Shown here piece by piece: positions 21,147-30,802 of a stretch of DNA of 64,000 nt. Each line of letters begins with the position of its first letter. Position 1 is the first letter of the stretch. Source of the stretch: Pseudoscleropodium purum (taxonomy: Eukaryota; Streptophyta; Bryopsida; Hypnales; Brachytheciaceae). The stretch covers positions 40,662,243-40,726,242 of the forward strand of contig OZ017796.1 of the NCBI GenBank assembly GCA_963969395.1. Reading direction: 5' to 3'. A model generated the notes under the pieces. That model saw only the letters and a program-made list of their open reading frames with translations, was not told the origin of the DNA and did not search any database. Position numbers and translations under genes: made by a program.

Positions 21147-22805
21147 CTACCCTACAACTCTGGATCCTATTGTCGGGCTTCCGACCTCCGGGACTAGCTC
21201 CTCGAAGACTTCACTCAAATTCCGGACCCGTTCCCCCTCCGCAGGATTAGATCCGGGTGGAGACTCCAGGTCGATGGTGATATCTGGTCTCGTGCCCGGA
21301 GTCCCAGTCTGTGTAGATTTCTTGGACTCAGGAGTCCAATCCTTCCTATCCTTCTGAATGGTTGCGTCCGGAAAGAGATCCGGTAGAGAGATGTCCGAAA
21401 GATGAATACCTTTGTCGCACGTCGCTCCAGTCAGCTTCCAGCTGCTCTCCTCAATCCGGTCCGCAGCCTTCCGCCCCTCCACCATTGCCGTCTCCACCTG
21501 CTCAGCGAAGTCCGTGAGAATCCGGACCATCCGGGAACCGGATAGTTTCTTCTCTTCGTGGATCTTCTCGTCGAAGAGCTTCGCTTTGGCAGCGGCCGTT
21601 CCGGTCTCTCCCAGGACCGCCTTGATCTGCTCGGCTATCTTCCGAGTCTCCTCCGCCATCTCCCAGGCGGTTGTCACGTCTTCCTGATAGGCAAAAAGAG
21701 TTGCCTTCAGTTTATCCACCTCCTCCTGCAACCGGCGGATCTCTGCTTCCTGCTTCCGGGTTTCTTCCGGATTCGTGATGCACTCCGCCACTTGTTCCGC
21801 CAATTTGCTGTCCGGTGCCGCACCCACCAACTTGCCGATCGCCTCAAGCGTCCTGTGCTTGACCTCCCAATCCGCCCTGATGTTGCAGAGGACGTTGATC
21901 AGACCGTTGAACGGATCTTGCATATCCGGGTCTCCCCCGGAAACGGTCTTCTCGGCTTCCGGTTTCTCTTCTGGGACCGGTCTGTCTTGACCGGGAGGCG
22001 TCCCGCGCTTGTATGGAGGCGTCAACTTCTGTCGCTTGATCGGCGGCATCGGCTCCTCCTCTTCCTCGCTGGACTCCCGATCTGACCCGGAATCGGATTC
22101 GGCCTCGTCATCCGTCTCCGACTCCCCATACTTCAGGAGCACTTCCTGCGTCTTCCACACCTTCTCCTCCATGTCGGTGAGGACTTGGTTCTCCCGATAG
22201 AGGTGGAAGAGGTAAGGGCACACTAGAGTGGCCCTTTTCTTCCCAACCCTACTAACTAGCTGGGCCACGAGATCGGAAATGATCCGTGCCCAGTCCACTT
22301 TCCGGGTACCACTGAGGGCACCGAAAATAGTGTTGCCGAGGGTGATCGTCACCCTGGTCGTCTTTTCCGGGTGAAGAACCGGAACCAGGAATTGCAGGAG
22401 CCGACGGTGTCGGTCATCCACACAATCCTCGACCGCGTATCCGTCCTTCGGGTTGACGGCTCCCTTGAACTTCCCTCGGACAAACTCATCCTTCCGGTTC
22501 GCCATCCCCAAACCTCCTGCCCAGAAACCGTAAACCGCTCTCCACATCCCCTCGTTCCAGCTGACAGGAGTTCCTCTCACTGTGTTGTCAAACTGGTTGG
22601 ACAGCTTTCCGAGGAGCTCCTTGACCATTCTCTCCTCCCTAAAACCCCAGGGTTTCTCGGCAAACCCTACGCAACCCATGGATTTGAGATCATCCATGAG
22701 TTCAGACTTTTCCGGCTCTGTGGAGGGAATAACCGGAATAACTTTCCGGAGCTTCACCTCACCTGCAGAGGGGCTCGCTGGTCTAGACCTACGTAGCGGA
22801 GGCAT
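21147..22805 (-). CDS. Intact 552-codon retroelement-associated protein with coiled coil
   Basis: The first ATG after an in-frame upstream stop is at 22805. A GTG six bases earlier is not needed. The N-terminal third contains TTRVTITLGNTIFGALSG, VDWARIISDLVAQL and CPYLFHLYRENQV. This resembles the putative plant transposon protein domain found in some LTR retrotransposons. An acidic linker (DDEAESDSGSDRESSEEEEE), a KRQK basic patch, and a long heptad-rich segment (EAEIRRLQEEVDKLKATL onward) suggest a coiled-coil, possibly nuclear, protein. It has no stops or frameshifts, in contrast to every other long gene in the window. No protease, polymerase or integrase is encoded. A TATA box lies about 180 bp upstream. 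The role is unknown; a gag-like or accessory function is an inference. Confidence 0.7.
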   Translation of the reverse strand: MPPLRRSRPASPSAGEVKLRKVIPVIPSTEPEKSELMDDLKSMGCVGFAEKPWGFREERMVKELLGKLSNQFDNTVRGTPVSWNEGMWRAVYGFWAGGLGMANRKDEFVRGKFKGAVNPKDGYAVEDCVDDRHRRLLQFLVPVLHPEKTTRVTITLGNTIFGALSGTRKVDWARIISDLVAQLVSRVGKKRATLVCPYLFHLYRENQVLTDMEEKVWKTQEVLLKYGESETDDEAESDSGSDRESSEEEEEPMPPIKRQKLTPPYKRGTPPGQDRPVPEEKPEAEKTVSGGDPDMQDPFNGLINVLCNIRADWEVKHRTLEAIGKLVGAAPDSKLAEQVAECITNPEETRKQEAEIRRLQEEVDKLKATLFAYQEDVTTAWEMAEETRKIAEQIKAVLGETGTAAAKAKLFDEKIHEEKKLSGSRMVRILTDFAEQVETAMVEGRKAADRIEESSWKLTGATCDKGIHLSDISLPDLFPDATIQKDRKDWTPESKKSTQTGTPGTRPDITIDLESPPGSNPAEGERVRNLSEVFEELVPEVGSPTIGSRVVG

Positions 22806-22980
22806 TCCCACTCGAATCTACCTCACTCTCTCCTAGCCGCATGTCCCGTTCCTCACGTTCTCTCTCCGATCTCAACCGGAATCAAAACAGACAGAACACA
22901 AACGCACAAACGCCAAAAACTCAACCGCGCACGCTCAAGGTCGAGTTTCTAAAAGGGGGTGCAACAGTGAAAGCTCCTCC

Positions 22981-22987
22981 TTTTATA
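22981..22987 (-). promoter_or_regulatory. TATA box of the 552-codon gene
   Basis: TATAAAA on the minus strand (context GGGAGTATAAAAGGAGG) is 176-182 bases upstream of the ATG at 22805. This is a plausible spacing for a short leader. No other strong TATA motif lies closer. Confidence 0.55.
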
Positions 22988-23411
22988 CTCCCTGGACCCT
23001 TTCCGGTTTGTCATCATAAATCCGGTTTGCCATCATAATCCGGTCCTAGACCTAATCCGTGTTGCATTCCGTTTCCGTCGTTAGTTACTCCCAACCGGAT
23101 TAGATCCAAGAGGCCCACTACTTCACATTCCGTGCTAATTTTGAGTTTTCCTTCTCCACCTTATCGGATCCGGTTCCCTAATGACTAGTTTCCGTTCCTA
23201 TTTTGGTGTATACTAAGAAAATCAAAATTCTAAGCTGCGACAATTTACAATAGGCAAAATTGAATTTCATTATATTGGCACTATTGAGAATGCAAAAATT
23301 GTCACATTTCAACTACTCAAAGGCTTAAAATGAAATTAAGGTTGATATTAATTTAGGACTGAGAGCCGTGGATCCCAGCTTAGAAAAGTCCCCAAAAAAA
23401 TGTATACCAAT

Positions 23412-23638
23412 CCCTATAAGAAAACCTTGTTTTAGGTGACGAATTGACATCAAAAGGAATAGATTTAAGGTGACATCCGAGATGACATCAAAAAAAAAAA
23501 ACCATGTTTTTATATCAATGACAATGTCCATTGATGTTATATTGGACATCATCGTTGATATAAAAATAGGGATTTTTTTTCCAATGTCACCTAAAATCCA
23601 TTCCTTTTGACATCAATAAACTTTGGTTTCTTATAGTG
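23412..23638. mobile_element. 227 bp CACTA-type foldback MITE
   Basis: The ends are CCCTATAAGAAAACC and GGTTTCTTATAGTG, with long inverted complementarity inside (GACATCAAAAGGAAT and its complement, then TTTTATATCAA). AAT flanks both sides, and the empty site in repeat B (GCCAATG near 60910) has one AAT. A 3-bp duplication with CACTA-like termini assigns it to CACTA-derived miniature elements. It has no coding capacity. Confidence 0.8.
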
Positions 23639-24199
23639 AATGCAGAGAAACTGAAGTTGATTCCAACTTAGACCTCTGGAATACTCTCTTAAAAAGGTTC
23701 TAACAAATCAAGGCTACTCATTCCTTCCATTATTAATAAATCCATTATTGTTGGCAATGACATTAATTATTAATAATTGATTGAGAACAAAAGAGTGCTT
23801 CAATTCATTTTTGAACTAAAGATGTGAATGGAAGATGTGTGTCAAGAAAAGAAATTATCACATTGTTGTAACATCTTGGGCTTGAGATGTCTTTGTCTTC
23901 TTACAAAGAAGGCTTTGACAATAATCTAAACCAATATATGTTCATATGCTAAATTGCTTGAATTTGAGCTATTTCATGCTACTAAGTCCTTTTTTTTACT
24001 TATTTCTTTGTCATCTTTCCTCTGGAAATGCACTAGTTGCACAAATTTGAACATGGCAAGCTTGCAATGATGGTATTCTCTTCCTACATGGAATGAAATT
24101 AGGCAAACAAGAAATTCATTGTTGACTCATGGTGTATACTTTGTTATTGTCCCCACCTGGATCGATTGCATTAAATTGGAGGAAAAATGAACATAGAGA

Positions 24200-24478
24200 A
24201 TGAAGGAGGTTGTAAACCCTAAACCAGAACAAAACTCAAAAATCAAGCATTTAGTCCTACAATTGCTCATTGGTTCCGGTGTTCCAACAAAAGTAGTCAC
24301 AATATGCTATGAAGAAATTTGCAATCTAGCACAAGCACCTTCCCAACTCACAAGTGATGACAAAGCAAGAGAGAGACCTTTGACCAAGCCGAAGAATAAG
24401 ATGTTGTTTCTATTTCATAAATTTATGAACTCTAGCAAGAGAGAAAACGGTCGAAAACGCCAGGTTTTCCCAATTTGA
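24200..24478 (+). pseudogene. Repeat A internal coding-like remnant
   Basis: A 92-codon frame whose DNA has a counterpart in repeat B (61480-61780: GGTTGTAAA.CCTAAA, CAAGCATTT.GT.CTACAATTGCTCAT, GAGAGACCTTTGA). The B version is broken. No domain is recognised. It is probably part of the same transposon-like unit as the frame at 19560. Confidence 0.3.
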
Positions 24479-24924
24479 TCCTCCTCTTGTTGTTGATCTT
24501 ACTACACAAAAACTAAACTTGCTCACAACAATGACAAACAAGTAGACAAGACTGAGAAAATAGGCTAGTTGAACAAAGCCACAGCCATTGCCTTGAATGT
24601 TCTTAGCGTCAAGCATCCTTCCAATCCAGTGTGAAGGTCGTCATTAGAACAAAGTTTGTTGTTTCTCATTTTGTAGATCTGGACCTGTGTCACTTTTGAT
24701 TGGAATTAAATGATCTAATGTTGGTAACAAAGTCAGCCCCACGTTTTGTCCTTTGTAACTTTTGTCACTCATCCCATGTTTTGTTACTATTTTCAGGAAA
24801 TAAAAAAGGACCTGGTTCACAAAAGTGCGAGTAATAACTTGGCCTTCCATGGCTTCCTCCAAAAAATCTCACGTTATTCCCCCATCCATTCTTTTTCTTG
24901 AATTTTTGCATATTTTTTTGCTTA

Positions 24925-26432
24925 CATTAGAGGATTTTTGAACTCTCAAGGGGGCTCTAGGAGAGGAGGTTGGAAGGGTACTTTTGTACTTAAATGTTGT
25001 CTTTAAGGAAGAGTAATTCTCTGTACTTGCTCACTAAAAATCAAATGTATTTTCATAGGACAATAAGTTAGCTTCCAATAGGTAGGTAACGAAGACCATC
25101 ATGAAGCTTTGCATGATATATTATTTTAAATTTAGAGGTTTAACATTTTAAATTTCATCATTCTGAAATAAGGATCACACATGTACATACTTAACAAAAA
25201 TTGTATATTAGATAATTTTATTTTTTCTTTATTGTTGAGCTCAAATGATGGAAGGGAGAGGGATTTAATCAAAAATTCACTTTGGATAGGCATGGCTCTC
25301 TTTTAAAATGCAGAATGTACTTGTAGGCCATATGTGACCTTTAAAGTAATGCCGGCCCTTAAGGTCAAAACTACGTTTTTGGTAACATAGCGATTTTAGA
25401 CAACTTACTATAAATGGAATTTTTAGTTTTTTTTTGCTGAAATTTTCAAAAAACATGTGCCCAAGGAGTAGCTTTAAGGCTCAATAATTTTCATAAATTT
25501 TGAATACATGATTCAAAAGTTATTGCATAATATATAATTTTCAATGCTCGGTGGGCAACCCAAAAACTTTCTTAAAAATTTACTTTTTTTGAAAATAAAA
25601 ATTTGAAATTAATTTTCTCGATTTATGTATATGTAGAATGCTTTGAATCATTCCATTTTGATTTACAAGATGAAAGTTATGAGGTGCTCTAGTTTGTAGG
25701 TAGTCATGGATTCCCTATTCAAAAATAAACTTTGGAGTCCTTTATTTAACTCAATTTTTAATATTTTTGGAAAAAAATAAAAAGATATGATGTAAATTGT
25801 TTATAATTACATTAGCACAGTTAGGATTGAAATTTTCCAATTCCATAATTAAATTCTTAAAAATTTAGTGTTTTGAATCACTTTGTACTTCTTTCTACTT
25901 ACTAAGCATATAGTCTTCCTATATATTGTGCAATTTCAAATGATCTAAAAATTTTCATCCAACTTGACTTGAAAAATGAATCTATAGAATAACCATCATT
26001 TTGGACATTTTTGCATACAAATGTGACCTTATGAAGTGCAGCTGCTTGTATTTTTATAAGGTCAAAAAAATGATTTTTGTCACTTCAAACGTTAATATTT
26101 GCAATCTGCACAGTGGAAAATTCTGAAATTTTTCCCACATCTTTTCAAACTAGTTTACTATAAAATCTCATGGTTTTATGTGTCTTAAAATGTTTTTTTA
26201 ATCTAAAAGTTGATGCTTGTATCAAAAATGACAGTTTTAGAGTGTTTTGGGTGAAAATATAGTCTCCGACCTTTCGGGGTTAAATATTACATTATAATAG
26301 TTGGTCCTTGTTGTACTTCACACAAAATAGCAACAATCAAGTATGTACTTTAGCTACTCTTTTTTCTCCTTGCTAAATAGGAGGGCTAGTCAATCTTGGG
26401 GGCCTTCCTTAGAGCTCAAAAATCCTCTAATG
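24925..26432. mobile_element. 1.5 kb TIR element flanked by TA (Tc1/mariner-like)
   Basis: The left end is CATTAGAGGATTTTTGAACT. The right end in reverse complement is CATTAGAGGATTTTTGAGCT, with one mismatch over about 20 bp. TA lies on both sides, and the corresponding site in repeat B (GCTTATATCTC near 62218) lacks the element. A TA duplication suggests the Tc1/mariner superfamily. No transposase frame is visible, so it is non-autonomous. Inside (about 25360-26285) is a diverged copy of the element at 26786-27721. Confidence 0.65.
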
Positions 26433-26785
26433 TATCTTTGTAAATATAATATTATTTATTTCAATTTCATCAAATTCATCATAGATATACTATAATTTTC
26501 AAAAGGTCAAGCATTGGTTTGGATGGAAAAGAAAAGCCTTTGGAATTTCTCTATTCATTGTTAAGATTTTGGATGTAAAAGTACTGAGAATTTAACCCTG
26601 AAATGTTGTGGAGGATGTAGAACATCTTTTGGATGACTTCATATAAGTCTATACTCACAATAGGATTGAAGAAAAATGTTTTCTTCATCCAATTTTCTAA
26701 GAAGTTGTTTGAGTACATTTTCAGTCAATAGTATTGCAAGTTCCTTCATAATGATGTTTATTGATGTTTCTAAAGAAGAAGATGC

Positions 26786-27721
26786 TTAACCTCTAAAGGA
26801 CCAAATGTTGTTTTGGGCAACAGATTGATTTTAGGCAGGTGCATGTGAGTGGACATTTCCATATTTTTGGCCCAAATTTTAATAGAAGGTGTGAACAAGG
26901 AATATCTTTTATGTGCACAAAATTTTAGGACATTTGGAAATATGAGTCAAAAGTTATGGCCTAATATGTAGTTTATTTCTCAACTTCGGCAGTTTGGGAA
27001 AATCTGGAAAAAAACACTTTTTTCGAAAATAAAAATTTGAAATTAATTTTATAGATTTATATATACATAGAAAGCTTTGAATCATTCCATTTTGATAAAT
27101 GAGTCAAAAATTATGAGGTGTTTTAGTTTGCAAGAGGTCATGGGTTTTCTACTCCAAAATAAACTTTGAAGTTCTTTATTGAACTCAATTTTCAATATTT
27201 TTGAAATAAAATAAAATTATTAGGAGAAGATTGTTTATTACAACATTACAACCATTGGAATTGGCATTTTTCAATTCCATAACTAAATTATCAACAATTT
27301 GGTATATTGATTCATCCTTTATTTCTTTCTACTTACTATTTTTTTCCTATGTGTTGTACAATTCCAAATGATCTAAAATTTTTCAAGCCTGTAGCGAATT
27401 TGCCTTGAAAAATGAATCCAAAGAGTCGCAACCATTTTGGACATTTTCTCATACAAATGTGACCTTATGAAGTGTAGGTGCCAGTTGCCCGATTTTTTGC
27501 ACTGCCCAAAAAAGGCTTTTTGTCCATTCAAATGCCAATATCTTGCAATCTACGTAGTGGAAATTTCTGGAATTTTTTCCACGTCTTCTAAAATGATCAT
27601 ACTACAAGATCCTATGGTCGGATGTGTTGAAAAATGGTTAAATTTTTTTGATACTTGTCCTAAATGTGGCAGTTTTGGAACATTTTCGATGAAAACATAG
27701 TTAAGGAACTTTAGGGGTTAA
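26786..27721. mobile_element. 936 bp TTAA-flanked element (piggyBac-like)
   Basis: It starts TTAACCTCTAAAGGACC and ends GGAACTTTAGGGGTTAA. The ends are imperfect inverted repeats with TTAA at the outer edges, as in piggyBac insertions. The body aligns over its length with 25360-26285 (shared GAAAATAAAAATTTGAAATT and TTTGAATCATTCCATTTTGA). No transposase is encoded, so it is probably a non-autonomous family. The superfamily call rests only on TTAA and the end shape. Confidence 0.5.
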
Positions 27722-30700
27722 CCCTTAAAACATGGATCTATAACCACTTGATTTCAAGTCTCATTGCCTATTACTCTATTTACTACCATTTTGCAAATAG
27801 ATATGAATGATAAAAAATAAAATTTAGAAATGGAATCATATGTCTAATACAAGTCATAAAAATTTCAAATATTTTAGGAAAGAATTGAAATTCTTGTGAA
27901 TTTCTTAAGAAAAAAATTAAGAAATTTCATATCAAATATAGAATATACTCAAAAAATTTGAAATTTTCACCATAGAAGCATATTATATTATATAACATCA
28001 TGATATAATCCAAAGTTATCATGCCATTCTACAAGTAGAAAATCAACAAACTATGGTTGTGGGCCAAAAGTTCATATTGCTATAAAGTATAAACTATTGA
28101 AATCTACAAAATATTCAAAATTTTCACTTAGAATAGAAACTACACTTGATAATCTTAATTTTGTTAGTTAGATTCAAATTCAAAAGAAACCATTTCTATG
28201 GCTAAAATTCACATCAAGTGCAAATAGCAAGAAATGGCAAAATTACGCTACAAAGGCAATCCCTGGATTAACCTTTAAACCTTAAAAAGTAAAAAGATGT
28301 TGTAGACCATTTTTGTCTTTCAAATGACTTTACGTCAATCTATAGAATGGAAAAAATAATTTTTTCATCCAATTTTTTGGGAGAAGTTACTACTATGGCT
28401 CACAAAATGATTGTGGATTTCTTAACTCTGAACAAAGTGCTAAAATACCAGTGTCATAGAAAGTCCTACATATGACAAGAATTTTTATGTTTTTTTGCAT
28501 GTTGTTAAATCAAGTGGTGTCACTAAACCCTAAACCAATTAATTGAAACCTCCTTCAAAATTATTCTACAAATTTTAAATTTTGTAATGAAAATATTCCA
28601 AAATTCTGTTTTCAACTCTCTATGGTAGTAAATTACCCAAATCATGAGTAAATGTGTTGAAGCACACGAACAAGAAACTCTACCTCAAGAACATTTTTTT
28701 GCTGGAGCCCATATTGCCTAATCCTTTATGACTACATATCAATGCAATCTTCACCAAACTACTTGCTACAAGAATTGGTTCATTGAGAAAAATTAAACAC
28801 TCATAGTTTTGTGAGTTTAAAGGTCTACAAGAAGGATAGAGTTCTTGAAGTAGATTAAGTGCAAGCATAAGATTCATGGTTAGTGTTGAACATGGGAGTT
28901 TGTATTGGTTTAATTGATATTTTTCCTCAAATTATTGAATATTTTCTTTGAGTTTTGCTCATGTCACTGTCATATTTGTGTCTGATATAGAATTACAGAG
29001 TTTTCAACTTATTCTTGCATCAAACAAAATTGAAGGTTGCACCAAATTTTAAGATCTACAAGCTCAAGAATATATTTTTTCTAAAATTTCCAATGAAGAG
29101 TTGAAACTTTACAATCAGAGGTGCTTAGGAATGCTACATTAGGGTACAATACGTGTCATTATTTTGTACTTTTGAATCACTTCTAATTCTTCAATGATTG
29201 GTGTGGTTCTTTTAAGTAGAGCAAAAAATACACTTAAGGTTCTACTTGTGTAGTTTTTTTGGAACAAGAAGTTGTAAACTATGTAATTGTTTTTCTTGGA
29301 TTAGTTTGCTTGTGACAAGAGGTTTTCCATTTCAAGAAGTTGACCAAAAAAAAATTGAATGAAGTTTGTGAGAACTGAGCTGACTCTCATGTGGAACAAT
29401 CGGTAAATTACACTCGTTCACTTGCCCTTCTTAAATTTGCATTATTGTTAAAAAAACAATTATCTATGTCGTGATCTCTTTACCATGTTTATGTTTTCAT
29501 TGAATGTTTACTAAAAGCAAAAGTCATGGTTCTTGTTGAAAATCCTTAGAAGTGGGTGAATTTTTGTATTAGTTATGTATTCAGCTTAACACAAGCTTTA
29601 TATGAGAGGTTAAAGTGAAAATTTTATGTTTAATTGATATTCTACGCGATTTTCTTCATTTATTTGAGTTGTCATTTAAATTATTTTCAATCAACTTGAC
29701 TTAAGCTGATGAGTTGACTATGTTTGGAATACAAGAGGATGGTATTCATGCACCCTAAACTTTCCCAAGACCAAACCTTCATAATTCTTATAAGTTTCAA
29801 CCAATATATTTTGAAGATTGAATTGATATTGGTTTAGTTAGGTGAAATTATAAGGGCGGATAATTCTCCTATTTCCAAAGCATGTTTCCCATGAATATGG
29901 TATTATTTAAATGCAACATCTTCAATTGGCTTTAGTTCGTAATTTAGAATGATTTGATCCCAAGTTCAATTGATTTGGGGGCATGCATATTTCATCTCAA
30001 TAGTCAATCATTGGCAATTGACTAATTGCATTTTGTTTCATTGGAAATTAATCTCATGAAATATGTTGCTATGAATACGTTTTTTTTTCGAAACAATGAT
30101 AATGACATTTTTTCATTTATTCATTGTAAAACGCATTGAAAAGGAACCAATTTAGATTTGGTAATAGCAAGAATATTAGTAGTGTATCACAAAGATTGAA
30201 CAAACTAGCAATTGTCCAAAGACTATAGAGGTGTGTATCTCTTGCTTCATTGGCAATTCATTTGAAGAGGAATTCCTAATCAATCAATCTACAAATTGAA
30301 TTTAGTTTGAGTTCATCATGCTACTGATAATTACCACCAATGCCTTGAAAGCCAATAGTTCTTAGATTCAAGTTGAAAGCTCATCACTGGAGTCCAAGAC
30401 AAACGAACAAAGTGTATGTAATTCTTGAATCTAAGCAAACCATTTATTGCTGGAATACACTACAAATTTATGAAGCAAACGTTGTCAACAATCTGGGTGG
30501 CATTGCCTCCATCATTGTTTAAATTGTTGGAGCTATCCTCTTTGCCATACCTTGACTAAAATCTATAAAAAGCATTGGTTGATGGTGGCAAATATTGGCA
30601 GCCATGGACCTCACTATTCCTTTATTGATCCTCTTTAATAATATTTGTCCCTACAAATGAGCTTACTTTCAGTTTCTTATTTTGTCTTTCTTGAAACATA

Positions 30701-30802
30701 GATTTTACATTCTCCATTTGGAGGTACTTTTAGGATTTCAAGATTGCTACAAAAGTCTTGACTTTATTCATGAAGCACCTTTGAGCTACTTCTATTCTAT
30801 GT
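27722..30802. other. 3 kb AT-rich intergenic DNA, no gene seen
   Basis: No coding signature was found. About 27790-28220 is a diverged copy of 57010-57430 (see that entry). Short frames here lack motifs. Confidence 0.5.
27790..28220 (+). repeat. Dispersed repeat copy C1 (partner 57010-57430)
   Basis: It shares TAAAGTTCATATTGCTATAAAG-type runs, ATCAAATA.A.AATAT.CTCA and ACTCAAATTCA-like stretches with 57010-57430 in the same orientation. It is non-coding and of unknown class. Confidence 0.6.

Larger units (their letters stand above)
19964..23242 (-). mobile_element. 3279 bp TG...CA element with 5-bp target duplication, carrying an intact frame
   Basis: The left end reads TGTCGCAGC and the right end GCTGCGACA, a perfect 9-bp terminal inverted repeat starting TG and ending CA. 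ATTTA flanks both sides, and repeat B at about 60738-60760 has the uninterrupted site (GACAATTTACAATAGG). TG...CA with a 5-bp duplication is typical of LTR retrotransposon DNA. I found no second LTR inside, so it may be a long solo LTR, a highly modified non-autonomous retroelement, or something else. The GC content and abundance of CCGGAT-type motifs differ sharply from the neighbours. Confidence 0.75.
18817..26500 (+). repeat. Dispersed repeat copy A (partner at about 59255-62280)
   Basis: Apart from later insertions, the segment aligns along its length with 59255-62280 in the same orientation. Shared runs include GGTCAAAAAACTAGGGACA-like sequence near 18860, the paralogous frames at 19560 and 60375, and the TTTGTAAATATAATATTATTTA-like end near 26440. 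Copy A is interrupted at 19964-23242, 23412-23638 and 24925-26432. The unit is probably an old transposon of unknown class. The CACTA end at 18816 marks its left limit here. Confidence 0.75.

Noticed and set aside
19964..23242. Full-length LTR retrotransposon with two LTRs
   Set aside because: The first and last few hundred bases do not match each other, so no LTR pair can be shown.
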